DNA from: Adiantum capillus-veneris
Lineage: Eukaryota > Streptophyta > Polypodiopsida > Polypodiales > Pteridaceae
Reading direction: 5' to 3'
Assembly (NCBI GenBank): GCA_014529385.2
Contig: CM043945.1
Location: 94,526,112 to 94,590,111 of the forward strand
Length of the DNA: 64,000 bases
Below the pieces are notes generated by a model. That model was given only the letters and a program-made list of their open reading frames with translations, ran no database searches and was not told the origin of the DNA. The position numbers and the translations under genes are program-made. Each line of letters starts with the position of its first letter. The stretch's first letter is position 1. Shown here piece after piece: positions 1 through 12,199 of the stretch.

Positions 1-908
1 TTGCTCTTAGCAAAAGTATTCTTAGAGTAGGGAACATTTCCTTTCCTCTCTTGGTTATCATCATATCTTTGGGCATGACTGATGGCTTCTTCCAAAGTTT
101 TTGGATGTTGGGTCTTGATATGAAGACGATAGTCTTTGTCAAGACCCCTATTAAAACCCAGTATCTTTTGGAATTCATCTAGACCTTCTAGTTTTAATAT
201 GATTTCCTGATACTTCGAAAGGTACTATGTGAGGGAGAGGCCAAACATGCGGCATGCATCCCATGCTAACCAATTCTTATCTTCTTCATTGGAGTCCAAA
301 AACTCTTTGGAGAAAGAAGCTTGAAACGCAGCCCAAGACGGAGGACGAGCATCTATTGGAAATGTCATCCACCACTTATAGGCCTTGCCTTTAAGAGATA
401 GACTTGTTTCCACGGCCATCTTTATATATGGGTTGTGTCTCAATCTATGAATATTATTCCATTTGTGTAAGAACGTATTGACCGCATCCTTGTTGTAATC
501 ACGCTCTTCCCCATGAAACTCAGGAATGGTGATATTCTTAAGTAATGCATTGCTACCTTCTACATCTTCTGCAACACTTGTCTCTTGGACTCCTTGAGTC
601 GTGCGAGCTTGGTTCCCTTGAACCGTGCCACTTGTGGCTCCTTGAGTCATTTGTGAATTCATAAATTTCACAAGTAACTTCGTAAGATTGGTAACATTTT
701 CATTGAGTGTAGAGAGGTTGCTTTCAAGTACGCTTTGGTGATGTTCCAAAGTCTTGAAAGAAGCCATATCTACAAGCCCATGATCTCCTAGATCATCATC
801 ATCATGCATATTAGTGTTAGTAGCACCCGTGGTGCCTTGATTTTGATCTACGTGCTCAAAATCAAAAGTGTGTGTAGGTGGGATATCCTTACTGGCCATG
901 GTAAACAC
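1..908 (-). pseudogene. Ty3/Gypsy gag, broken, runs off window
   Basis: This is the capsid (gag) protein of a Ty3/Gypsy-type LTR retrotransposon, which would package element RNA. The likely start is the ATG at 899 (MASKDIPP), with an in-frame ATG 9 bp upstream. An acidic N-terminal segment is followed by a helical region and then the retrotransposon gag core, recognisable from KGKAYKWWMTF and PPSWAAFQASFSKEF around residues 170-205. An in-frame TAG at 225-227 interrupts the core. The same frame then stays open to base 1 (YLSKYQEIILKLEGLDEFQ and on), so this is one gag with one premature stop. Zinc knuckle, protease and pol would lie beyond the left edge. A TATA-like CATATAAAAC lies about 70 bp upstream of the ATG. 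No PBS was found between them. Confidence 0.75.
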
Positions 909-1930
909 ACACTAATGTAAAGAGAGAAAAAACGTCAACTTGTATCTTGTGAAATTGAAATCTTTGTGTTTTATATGCTCCGCGATTTGCGTTGCATGCG
1001 AACCTCGCCTTGTGGGAATTGTAGCGCTTCACGTGTCATTCGTCGTAAGAACACCTTTGTTGCCTCTTCACAAAAACTCATCATTTTTGTGAAGGCTCAC
1101 TTTGAAGCTACCTCCTTGAGGAAAAAAGAATTTTTGGAGGAAAACTTGCCTTCCTCCAAGAAGTGAAAAGGAAGGGTGAACGTACTTCCTTGAAGTTTGA
1201 AGCTTTTCCTTTCCTTCTAGCTTTCCTTTCAACACAAGTATGCTATCTTTCCTTGTTAGTAAAGTGTTGACCTCTGTTCAACCCTCCTTCATCCAGGGGT
1301 TAAGCGGGCCTTTCTATGTGCGTAACCAACGAAAGCCTTCGGAGCCTCGGTGTTGTTGAGTTGCCGGTCAAGTTTGCCTTGGTCGCCCGCCTTGGTCATG
1401 CGTTGTGGAGGGTTTGTTGTCCGCGCGCTCTTTGCACAGAGAATTGTGTCTGCCTTCTTTTTGCTGCACAGCGGAGATGTCGCTGTCTGTGGAACGTGGG
1501 AGAGAAGCAGCACGCACATGCAACCCGCCTTTTGCCTCCTCCCAAAAATAGCTCGGATATCGTCTGTGGAACGTGGGAGAGAAGCATCACGCACATGCAA
1601 CCCGCTTTTCCCCTCCTCCCAAAAATAGCTCGGATACTAGTGAAAGGGCGGTGGTAATGCATGTGCTAGTCTCCACCCAACTGTGCTATCTTATAGCCTC
1701 CCCCTAGCGTACACACTGTCCGGCTATGCCAGTGGCCTTGCCCACAGGACCCATGTCCTTACAATAATGCCATTACTCCCTAGACTCCCTACTGCATACA
1801 TCATATGGAGAAGAACTTCCCTCCTATATGACGAGGTGCATTCAATATAATTGAAAAGGGACATTCTGTCAATCATTACGGTCATATGAATCTGCTGAAA
1901 GAATCCACTTCAAAGTACACTTTTTGAACG
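909..1930. other. Non-coding stretch upstream of the gag remnant
   Basis: No supportable gene. On the minus strand it lies upstream of the gag fragment and could contain its promoter or LTR, but no LTR ends or primer-binding site could be fixed. It holds a TATA-like sequence near 970-980 (minus) and the 77-bp tandem duplication listed separately. Open frames here shadow that duplication. Confidence 0.4.
1485..1636. repeat. 77-bp tandem duplication, two copies
   Basis: Copy 1 is 1485-1561 and copy 2 is 1562-1636. Both start GTCTGTGGAACGTGGGAGAG and end with AAAAATAGCTCGGATA. They differ by only a few substitutions, and copy 2 is 1-2 bp shorter at its end. Confidence 0.85.
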
Positions 1931-2627
1931 ATTGATGAGGACACCTTTTCTTTTACCACACCAATTTTCTAGAGAGAGAAGGCAAAAAATTGTATTTTCT
2001 TAGAAGGCCCTCCAAATGACCTCCAAAATTCCCTAATGAAACATCACTATATACAAGTTGCAACCTGCATGTAGCCCTAACTGAACCATCCTTTGGAAAC
2101 TTTGAACATTGCATCTTACCCAAAATACAACCTTCACAAACATGCTTCACAGGTGCTTCAAGAGGCAGCAAAGAAGCAACCATATTAGATTTCTGTAAAC
2201 GCAGCAAATTGGCAAAGTTCAGATGCCCAAAATGTGCATGCCAAAGTTTTGCATCTGAAACATCCTGTGAATCCAAAATTGATGAGGACACCTTTTCTTT
2301 TACCACACCAATTTTCTAGAGAGAGAAGGCAAAAAATTGTATTTTCTTAGAAGGCCCTCCAAATGACCTCCAAAATTCCCTAATGAAACATCACTATATA
2401 CAAGTTGCAACCTGCATGTAGCCCTAACTGAACCATCCTTTGGAAACTTTGAACATTGCATCTTACCCAAAATACAACCTTCACAAACATGCTTCACAGG
2501 TGCTTCAAGAGGCAGCAAAGAAGCAACCATATTAGATTTCTGTAAACGCAGCAAATTGGCAAAGTTCAGATGCCCAAAATGTGCATGCCAAAGTTTTGCA
2601 TCTGAAACATCCTGTGAATCCAAAATT
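1931..2627. repeat. Exact 347-bp tandem duplication inside Copia pol
   Basis: Bases 1934-2280 and 2281-2627 read as identical, with ATT shared at the junctions (period 347). The duplicated unit holds the pre-integrase zinc-binding part of the Copia polyprotein, so that domain appears twice. Identity over the whole unit means a very recent event or an assembly artefact. Confidence 0.9.
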
Positions 2628-4057
2628 GCATTTGCAAAATTTTGCCCACACTTGTCATACAAAGTGAGCTTATACATCCCACGACATAAAATGCTAGATG
2701 CAACAATTTCATCACCAAAATTGAGATCATGAATTGTACATCTATCATTCACCAATTTGACAACAAGAAATACAAAAGGTACTTTTTTATCCTAGGTACA
2801 TATAGTGCAAGAAACAAGTGTGAAAGAACCGCCATTTACAGCAATAAGCACAATCTTTTCAACTCCCTTGACCAAATAAGAGGCATTGTTTGCACAAGTG
2901 ATTGTATTCCCATGATGGACATCCTAAAGAGAGGTAAATGAGTCACGATGAGTGGTAATGTGCTTTGTAGCACCATTGTCAAAGTATCACACATGAGCAT
3001 CTACAGCAACTGACATAAATGAATCATGGACAAAAGGATCATAAGTACACTCTACACTAAAAGCCCATTTTGCATCTACATTAGCATCACAATTTCCTTT
3101 CAAAGAAGATTCTACAATAGCTGCATTTGTAGTGGAACCATCCTCTTTCTTCTTAGCCTCTTTTTCCTTCAAGTTTGGACATTGCTTGATCAAGTGATCA
3201 TTAGCTTTACAATAATGGCAATGCATCTTGTTTTTGCCCTTTTCACAAGAATTCCCAAACGAAGTGCTGCCAGCAGAAGCATTAGGAACATGTGTCTTTC
3301 TACTCGCAGAAAAACCATGAGGAGTGGCTACATTGTTGTTACCACTTTTCCTTTGAGTATCAATAAAGGAATGTTCAACTACACATTGTTTCTCCCTGTT
3401 TTTTCTTAAAAGTGACTCTTGCAACATCAATGTGCATAATGCATCAAACTTGACAACTTCAAGATTTCCTTGGGTCATAAGTCCCCAAGTGCTAGCAAAA
3501 GTTTTGTAAGAATCTGGCAAAGCAACAAGAATATTATGCACAAAGGAACTGTCAGAAATGACTTCACCCGCAGAAATAAGTTGCTCATTAATATCCTTGA
3601 TACCAGCAAGGAAAGTGTCCATTTCAACTTCCTCATGAATAATCTTTGACTCCAGCTCTTTAAGCAGCAATGCAATTTTAGCCTCATTGCGACTTGCATA
3701 AAGACCATCCAAAATATCCCGAGCCTGTTTTGTAGATTAAGTTGAACGAACGTGAGGAGTAATAGTGTGCTTCACAGATAACACAATCAATGCATATACA
3801 TGTGTATCTTTAACATCCCATTAAGCCTACTCAGTTGTAGGCAAAACGGCTCTAGTAGTAGCAATCTTGCCACCAAAATCTGCAACATCGCCTTGTGTCC
3901 ATAGAACCAGGATGTACATCAATGCCCTATACAAGATTCCAAACTCCCTTTGACACAATATGTGTTGCATCATGTAAGCTCACAATGGGTAATTGTCCCC
4001 ATCCAATCTATCATCAACAACAAACATCTTGAACACATTTGTGTTGTTGTCAACCAT
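1934..4057 (-). pseudogene. Ty1/Copia gag-protease-pre-integrase remnant
   Basis: This is the 5' half of a Copia polyprotein. It starts near an ATG at 4057, with the Copia gag opening (VFKMFVVDDRLDGDNYPL). The UBN2-type gag follows (3712-2987), with a CCHC zinc knuckle (C-X2-C-X4-H-X4-C, CHYCKANDHLIKQC) at 165-178 of that segment. Next come a retropepsin-like motif DNGATKH (about 2980-2960; the family norm is D-S/T-G-A) and the GAG-pre-integrase domain (LWHAHFGHLNFANL ... HVCEGCILGKMQ). Most of it is in one frame, broken by TAA and TAG stops in the gag, a TGA at 2987-2989 and two TAGs before 2755. A local frameshift pair lies near 3900-3960. Integrase core, RT and RNase H are missing. The 347-bp duplication repeats the pre-integrase domain. 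Confidence 0.85.
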
Positions 4058-4358
4058 GGCAAATGCCTGCACTTGATGTGAAAATTGACAACCTGAAGAA
4101 GATTGTAAGGGACCTATTATGCAAAAAACGGCACTGACAAAAATTCTACACAATGACACAATTGCGTGTGCAACACTGCCTATAGTGAAAACGGAGGCCG
4201 AAATGAGCCTGAATGGAAAATCTAAGCAGACTAAGCTCTATGAGTTTTCCCAAAATATTTATTGACCTACCGATGCTCACCAAATCTCACTAAGATTTGA
4301 GAAAGTGAGCAGGCATGTGCTGGTGACGCTGACAACTATGCTCGGGAGGATGCAACCT

Positions 4359-4370
4359 GCTTTGATACCA
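4359..4370 (-). other. Primer-binding site, initiator tRNA-Met type
   Basis: On the minus strand this reads TGGTATCAAAGC, one base from the plant initiator tRNA-Met PBS (TGGTATCAGAGC). It lies about 300 bp upstream of the Copia gag start, and sets the inner edge of the 5' LTR just to its right. Confidence 0.85.
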
Positions 4371-4371
4371 A

Positions 4372-4860
4372 TTATTGGAAATAGGGTTGCAAGGAAAGAC
4401 ACACAGCTTGGAGCCTTAGAATGATGGGCGTATATACAAAGCACGGGGGAAAAACCTCTTGGTGAGGGAAAAAATGCCCCGGCGGTCCTATGTGTGTTCA
4501 CACACATCACTACCACGTATGTATGGTAACACCAACTACATACACATCTTTACCTCCAAAGCAAACACACCACTCTTACTATACTATCCAAATATCTCAT
4601 CACACCTTTCACTGCCTCCCAATGTTTCTTGCCATGATTCTAGTGCTCGCCATGACCATCACAAAAGGCTACGCAAACATGACCCAAGGCTAAATACCAT
4701 AATATGCCAACAATGGAACCACACATGTGTAAGAGGACATATCCGCAAATTCATACATGAATGTGAGATAACTTGGATACTAACAGTAGATGTGTGCATA
4801 AACAAGCACCAAAGTGAATGTAAGCAATTCAAAACTTTTCATTGAATAAAACTGCCACCT
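4372..4860 (-). mobile_element. Probable 5' LTR region of the Copia remnant
   Basis: Sequence beginning TGGAAATAGGG next to the PBS should be the U5 end of the minus-strand 5' LTR. A block at about 4390-4540 (including GTGTGTTCACACAC) resembles the Copia LTR near 31860-32130, which supports LTR identity. The outer edge is not defined. The stretch 4640-4860 instead resembles the dispersed repeat that flanks element H (27820-27973, 31522-31679) and may be outside the LTR. Confidence 0.5.
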
Positions 4861-6142
4861 CAATCAAGCTTGCCTTAATCATGCATGAGAGGCATCACAC
4901 TGTTGAAAGTACATCAAAGTTGGCATGAATAGGTCTTTTCATAAATGAGTCAGATTGGCATCAAGAGAGCGTAACTCAAGCATCAACAAATATTCATGAA
5001 GTCATTAACATGTACTTCTTCAAACTATACCAACACCACCATAAGCAGGGAATCTTGCACCCAAAATCAATGTGCATAACCTTGTTGTGATCAAACAACA
5101 TTGACGATCAATGCAATCCAAGATATGATGATCTCAAACAAGAACTCATCAAGCTCTTATAGATATGCATCCCAAACAACTCCTTTGCTTCAAATACTCA
5201 AAACCAAAAGCTCAAAAATCTACTGCTATGTCAAATTGAGCATATCCTATTTCACTCAAACCATAAGAGAGGTGGCTTATGATAGCTCACATACATGTAC
5301 AAAAGTAAAAACAAACGACTCAATACTGCATATGTAGACGGCCATCAAGACTCAACCACATCCAAAACGGACATGTCAAATGAGCCCCTTTTGTGGCCAA
5401 TGAACAAGGAGTGCACACAACTTTTGGCATACATTTGATGTTCTATTACTCTGCCATTATATGAAAACTGAATCTCGAGCTTCAGATCCAAATCCTCTTA
5501 TAAAACCTTTTTTTTTTTTTGTGGCCCCGTGAAGGAGATGGATGATATTTGCTAACAATGGCCTAGTCCATGGAGCTACCCATGTTGTTTTTGTATTACT
5601 CTATAATGCTAGCCTTTCCTTTAGTTTCTATCACTAGTTCTAGCTTGTTAAAAAATGCTACAAAGGTTTGGTGACTTTAATAAGATTTGTACTCTGATTA
5701 CCTAGCACTACCAAATGAAAAAAAACACTATTACTATTGAGTTTACTTTACATATTGCTGATTTTTTCAATCAAAACTCTAGTGCTCCATCAACACGCAT
5801 AGTAGACTTGTTGTCATTAGCAATGTTGCTCACAATACCCTACATAGTGTTATGTCGACCTTTTGATTACGTTGCTACTTATATTATGTGTAAAAATTTG
5901 ACATGCTTTAATTTAATTCCTGCTTATTTTTTGTTCTACAAGCTTTTAAGATTCACAACCCCTCACACTGCTTACATTAAAGTCTCTGATGCTCTACAAT
6001 TAAAATCCCTCTCTTTAAGTGCATTAAACCACTCCTAACTATGAGTTCCCACAAATTTAAGCTATATTTGACAAGCTCTCCGAACCAAAAGAACAAATTC
6101 CCATCAAATTTAATACAATTGGATGCGGATCGATGTGCATGT

Positions 6143-6143
<1 letters not shown>

Positions 6144-6225
<82 letters not shown>
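6144..6225. repeat. Compound (CA)n(GA)n microsatellite
   Basis: About 18 CA units run straight into about 20 GA units. Any frame across it encodes only dipeptide repeats and is not a gene. Confidence 0.95.
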
Positions 6226-7523
6226 TAGATTGTATTGTGGGTGGAGCTCTATAGCACCAACCATGCACCTCCTTAGTCTCCTTGTATTGAGATGATGAAT
6301 AGAGAGTAGAGATTATGTTAGTAAGTGGGTGGGTCAGACATGGGATATTTGACCAAGGCATATTAGCCCTTTACCCAACACCCACCCGATCCATTGGATT
6401 GTTACCTTCACAATTGTTTACACTCACCCTCACTTACCTCACATCAAGCTTATCCCTACACTTGGGCAAAGGTGCTCTCCCAGCTTATGAAGAGTTCATG
6501 CAAAGTGAGAGCCACGCTGAGCTACGACTTGATGTCATTATTGGCATGGATTGTGCATTGGTTGACATGTGCTTAGTCTAGCTCTCCTTCTTCTGAGAGG
6601 ACAACCACAATGCTGACTTTTATGCATAGCTTTCCCTCATCTTGGAGGTCCCTACCTACTAGCAAGACGCCATCATGTGGTGGTCCATACAATCTATTGA
6701 ACATTGCTATAGGATATGATAGTTTCTATAGTGTAGAGGATTGGACATTTGCAAGCATGTTAGCACTCCTTTTATGACTAGTGTGTATATATTAGGAGTA
6801 TTTTTGTCCTCAATTTAGGACCTATCTCTTGGAGTAGTAAAATCCTTTGCAGAGGTGGGGAACAACAATTCTCTACATTGCGTTTGATGGCATATTACTC
6901 TACAAAGATCTCCTAGAGATAGCCATTCCTAGATTTTTTCTATACTCATATTGTCCTTCTATGGACATCATGGTAAAAATCTTCATTTTTGGCGTCACAT
7001 CTTTGGCTTCTAGGGACTTGCTAACATCAAAGTGCTTAGAGGTTGTGTTAGAGTACTTCGCAAACTTGTTGTTTCAGTATGGTCTAGGGCATACTTGTAT
7101 GGCTAGTGTGTCTCCCACATTGGCCCCCCATTGCATTTGGTATTTAGGTTGCATCTGTTTTGACTAGGCACTTTGCACCAATTGTTGACCTTTTGGTCTT
7201 GATACCCACTTGGCCCTTTTGTACATTTATCTGCCACATTGCCCTTGCAGTGCATGCACAGAGAGAGAAGAAGAAGAAGAGTATTTTAACGTCGTAGGAA
7301 ACTATCCCAAGAGTCCTTAAATATCTATCCGACGAGAGTTGAACTCAAGACATGTTATTCAAGAGGGAAATGGCATAACCAATCTACCACAATTGGGTGA
7401 TAGAAAGGTTATACCATTTTCCTCTTTTTATTCACACACACACGCGCGCGCACGAGAAGAAGAGGATTTTAACGTCGTAGGTAACTATCCCAAGAGACCT
7501 TAAAGATCTATCCAATGAGAGTC

Positions 7524-7638
<115 letters not shown>

Positions 7639-8759
7639 TATGTAGCTAGAGCTCCAAGGTGAGATTCTCAATCTTATTCCTTAGACTACTAAAGAATGAA
7701 TACACTGTGTGTGTCCACATTGGGATACTGGCCGATCCCAAAAAACCTCCCACTTAAAAGACCATTGTGCAACTAAGCAAGAGAGACCATGAGAAACCTC
7801 ATCCTATGCCCATCATCTTATGACTACATAGAAGCCTCCAAAGATTGGAAGTAGAAAACTTGATCTCTACAATCATATCGATATAACCTTGACAAATGCT
7901 CCATATGCATCTAGAGAGAGTGCAAAACATCTAAATATCATCCAAGTACCTCAAAATGTCAAGTGCCACCTCTGATAGCCTCCTATCATGGTCAACCATG
8001 TGTTGATCCACTGCTCTTACTACAAAATCTCTCTCTAATAGTCATGGTATACTCGCGCTAAAGCCTGGCGCGCAGTATAGCATAGCCTCGTCACTAGAGG
8101 ATAATCCACTAGGACATGTTGGATAAGCCTAATCACATTACATTAACCTACATCTAGAGGTCTAACATCGCCATTCAATGGCACACATGGAAACACAATG
8201 TCACTAGCATCATTACAAGCAATACCCTTGTCGCTCCATCCATGATTGGGTCTGATCAATGGCTACTTGTATTCCTATATAGTCTCCTTTGCATACCTCA
8301 AATGAAATGCATTAGACACTGCACATACCCCAAGAGAAAACATTTGTTTGCATCCTTGAGTACATGCATCAATGCCTCGCAACACTACATCCAAAAGTGA
8401 TCACATAATGGAGTCTCTATACTTTGAAACTTTGCATCTCTACCTCTTGCTACAACCAACAAGTCTCAAGAGATCTTCCAACACTCATTGTTGCTAAATG
8501 ACACACAATAACCCAAAGCATCCAACTAGTAAGCATTTCCATTGTCCGAGCGAAAAAAAGCGAGCAAAGTAGAATTTCGAGCGAAGATGACAAAACTTTG
8601 ATATTCTACCATCATAAAAGAAATCAAAACAATCACACAAAGTATGGCTAAAACTTCCGAAGAGATGAGAGACTGTGTTATTGCTATAAAAATGTTAACA
8701 AGTAGTTTCATCACAAAATTGCTATTGAGCACAAGATTCGTACAATGATCCTACACAAA

Positions 8760-9445
8760 AGATGAGAGCTAAATTACTTTTAGAAGCTATATATTCTTGA
8801 TTTCTATAAAGAATAGGATATTATAAGCACCAATAGACAACAGTGTCTTAATAGTGTTACATTAAATTATTAAAAGAACACGTATAGAATGAGTTCACAA
8901 CCAAAGAATTTATACTTAAAATGAAGGATCCATGTGCCTCATATATCACCCAAGTAAAAGATGTTCGACTTAAAAATAATATAATCCCCTCCTAAAATCT
9001 TTATATTTACACAAAGTAGTTCATTGATATTTCTAAACATGGCAATATGAGATATAAAATATAATCTTTTTGACTATATCATTGTATTTAAAACATCCCG
9101 AAATCTTAAAAGTAAATATCCATACGTCTCATAATGAGTTTAGAGACAAAATATTGATCTCAAAATGAAGTGAAAAGGTTAAAAAATCCTTAAATTAATC
9201 TAAATTTTATAGTTTGAAATTTGATAATTTTTAGCATACCGTTGCATTTGAAACGTCCCAAAACCCCAGAAATAGCTGCCCATATGCCTCATTCTGACAC
9301 CCGGAGATGGGATTTCAGACCAAAAAAGGTCTCGAAATTGACCTAAAGGGTCCCGACGTGGGACCCTTTCGGGCAGTTTGACGACGAAATTTTACAATTT
9401 TGGTTTTCTGCGATTTCGGACGCAACCATGTGTCCAAAATAAGAC
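8760..9445. repeat. Diverged ~160-bp repeats, probable element leader
   Basis: Two or three weakly similar units follow each other. The clearest pair starts at about 9081 (ATTGTATTTAAAACATCCCG) and 9241 (GTTGCATTTGAAACGTCCCA), and each unit continues with a similar CATA-CGTCTCA/TGCCTCA segment. The pattern resembles the tandem units at 30905-31220 in the leader of element H. It stops sharply at about 9445, where element B begins, so it may be the remains of another element. Confidence 0.4.
9345..9369. other. Perfect 10-bp inverted repeat (hairpin)
   Basis: AAAGGGTCCC, a 5-base loop (GACGT), then GGGACCCTTT. No following T-run and no gene use is apparent. Confidence 0.6.
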
Positions 9446-9933
9446 CATAGCATACTGAGCACCATTGTTGCTCCCTTCTGGGATACATATGATTGTTTGC
9501 GGAGCACGATTGTCTCTAAGACTCTCTTGAATGGCCTTGGTGAGGTCTGCTAAAGTCATCTAAGATATCTTTGGCTCTTTAGCAATAGGCTTTAGGGTCA
9601 TTGGCTGATGCCCCATTGCTTGCGAGCTAGTAGATTTAGGCTCAAGAGACACTCTTTCTCCTTGAATCATTAAAATATCCTCCAATTGGATCGCATTGGT
9701 GGTGACTGCTTCCCAAGTGGTGAACCTCTAATGACCACGCCATTGTAGATATCCTCATGTCGTAATCCCCTAATAAATCTATCAAGAAATTGATTATTAT
9801 TGAAGCACTCATTTGGATTACAACGAGAATTCAAATGCTTCAAGAGACTAATAAAGTCTCTCACCGACTCTCCTTCCTCTCGTTGGGCTTTCTAGAGCTG
9901 AGAGGCTACACCCCAAAGCACTCCCTCTTGTAT
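9446..9933 (-). pseudogene. Element B gag core, left fragment
   Basis: On the minus strand this is the part of gag matching about 15140-15625 of element A. It includes the RDFISLLKHLNSRCNPNE and RFIRGLRHEDIYNG segments (capsid-like core). It carries its own indels near 9680-9740. It also shares with A a TAG just before the KAQREEGE-like segment. The fragment ends at 9933, where the 3' LTR of element A begins. Confidence 0.75.
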
Positions 9934-10513
9934 TGTGCGCGTATGTCGCACGTGTCAATGCAAGGAACTTGCCAATACACCGCGTGCGAGCCACAAATGG
10001 CTCCAAGCACACAACAAGCCTAAACTAGTAAGCTCAAAGATGGCGTTGGTGTGTCACTCACCGCTCTACGCTTCTTGTCGTGGAGGATTCCTCGCCGCGA
10101 AGAAGAGGGAGACGCCGCTACGCCGCGCTCAACCGCCTCGCCGCCATCGTGCCGCCACAATGCTCAATCGCTCTCTCTCTCTCTCTCTCTCGCACGCATA
10201 CACACACACACACACAAGGAGATGAAGAAGAATAAGATGGAGATGGAGCAAGAGCACTCTTCAATTGCACAAATGAGAGAATGAGTGAATTTTAGGTTTA
10301 GTTGACTTTTATATGAGCTTGCCCCATTCACACTTGGGCACCCATGCTTAGCCAACTAATCCCTTGAATGTTCCAGTTAGAGTGCGCCTCTCATCGACGA
10401 TCATTCTTACCCTTTTCCTATTGGACCGACAAGCCCGGTACCTGACTCTACCAAGTAAATAATACAACATCCATCGTAGGTGATATGGTGTCCGTGAGCA
10501 GTGAGGGTTAACA
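9934..10513 (-). repeat. Element A 3' LTR (full length, 580 bp)
   Basis: On the minus strand it starts TGTTAACC and ends GCGCACA. It contains a CT/GA tract and a CA/GT tract near 10170-10220. A TATA-like ATATAAAAGTC is followed about 35 bp on by CACTCATTCTCTCATTTG, so the transcript probably starts nearby. Confidence 0.88.
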
Positions 10514-10526
10514 TGCCCCCCTTCTT
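10514..10526 (-). other. Element A polypurine tract
   Basis: The minus strand reads AAGAAGGGGGGCA directly before the TGTTAACC start of the 3' LTR, the usual position of the plus-strand primer. Element C has the same tract at 26338-26350. Confidence 0.8.
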
Positions 10527-12132
10527 GATGTAGATTCCGTCCTCAGAAGCTATTGAGTTGAGGCTCGTTCGTCGAGGTGGAAGAGCATTTGAGATGAATG
10601 TCCTTAGCCTTCTTCAGTCACTGCAAAATCAAACAACATTGGCACAGTAATTGCATTCGCATATACAATTAAATAGCATATGCAGTTGTAGGCAGACAAT
10701 GTGATTGGTAACAGAATTTTAAACCATTTGTCAGCAATAAAAATTAAATATCAATATAATCAAATGCATAAACAGATGTAAAGGTAAAAAATTAAACAAG
10801 TCTGGGGTCGCTAATTGAACGGTCGAAAGGCACTAGAGATCGACTATTAATACCATGGGTAAGCTTCTTTATTTTCTTTGGTCAATTAAGTTGTTTAATC
10901 GCGAGAGCCAAGTATTTCATGTTCGAGGGTTGACTAGAGGCTATACCTAGAAGACCTTGTAGTTAAGCTACAATAAAACGAATTTCTCATGAAATCATTG
11001 CCTAACTAATTACCTTTTTTCTTTGACTCTCCAAAGTCTTTTCGGAGTGATTTAATTTTGATGTGTGTTCTTATTTTGTATGCCTTGGGTTTTTTGCTTT
11101 TCGAGGAAAAGCGCCCACACTAGGAACCTCTAGGGCTCTAGTACCATAGGCGATACATGTGAGTGAAGTACCAAATCAAGCTGAGATTTCTCTTCCAGCT
11201 TAAGATTTTACATTGTGGCACTTTGATTTTTTGTTTGTTCCTTTTCAACATTTTAATTTTGTAACTTTGGGGGGTCATATAACACTGTTACACCTCCCCA
11301 GGTTCATCACACTAGTAAACTCCCTTTATAAAACTTAACTAAAGGTCAATAGGGACTAAGCCCACTAAAAAGCCCTAGTAAATTTCACACAATGCTGCCT
11401 AAATCTGATTAAGAACCTAAGTAACCATTGATTATTAGGAAGGCATTCCCCATGATATTAAGAGAAGATCTCTAACACCTAGCTTGGTCAAACTAGCTTA
11501 GTCGGACTGCTTGATTTTTAAACCTAGACAAGTGACTATGACAAAAAATTACATTGAATTTAATGTTTGATACCAAGCAAATCGTTGAATATTATGCTAC
11601 CAATCACAATTAAAAGACAAACATGGATACAAAAAGATAAGGGACAATGCTAATGGACAAGAAACACATGTTTGTGTTGATGGTCGCGCTTGATTTGAAG
11701 TGTGAATGAGAGAAAGATTCCATGAAGGTCCGAATCCTAACAACAGCAACACGCTCCTGTACACACTAGGAAACACAAGGAATACCTCTAGGAGGCACAT
11801 CAGTGGGAAAAAGAACTTTGCTAATCACTCAACTCTAAACAGAAACACTCCTATCGTACCAATTCTACCTACCCTCCATTACTCGAGTGATGAGTATCAC
11901 AGGTGTTTGATGACATAGGTTTCTGTTTCAGTGTACCGGATGTGAATGTGTAGGTCTAAGTCAATGTTTTGACTTTTATTGTGCATACTCGTTTGCTAAT
12001 TGCTCTTGCTCTTTATTATTTTTGTTTTCTGTGAGTATAAGGCTTTATATATACATTCCCTAAGATTGGGAGATTGAGAGGTCAGGGAGGAAGGTTGAGA
12101 GGGGAGTGAGTGAATGATGACTGTCAACAAAC
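10527..12132 (-). other. Conserved non-coding tail of element A
   Basis: These 1.6 kb lie between the end of the gag-protease frame and the 3' LTR. They match 24729-26337 of element C over their whole length, so they belong to the family. No pol domain or convincing frame was seen on either strand. A second purine-rich tract (minus strand, 12133-12146) bounds the 5' side and is followed by TGTTTGTTGACAG. This could mark an older LTR absorbed into the element. Confidence 0.6.
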
Positions 12133-12146
12133 ACTCCCCCCTTCCT
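12133..12146 (-). other. Second, internal polypurine tract of element A
   Basis: The minus strand reads AAGGAAGGGGGGAGT followed by a TG start (TGTTTGTTGACAG). The same pair occurs at 24715-24730 in element C. A polypurine tract followed by TG is what precedes a 3' LTR. Confidence 0.5.
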
Positions 12147-12199
12147 TAGGTAGATCATGTCTTTTGAAATGAGCTTGTCACCCTTTGAAACCAATTGTT

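Noticed and set aside
966-1166. 66-codon plus-strand frame as a small gene
   Set aside because: It lies antisense to the upstream region of the gag remnant and shows no domain, signal or splice context.
8047-8085. Hairpin around TATACTCGCGC and GCGCGCAGTATA as a regulatory element
   Set aside because: The arms pair imperfectly, no gene is nearby and there is no second copy, so chance is likely.
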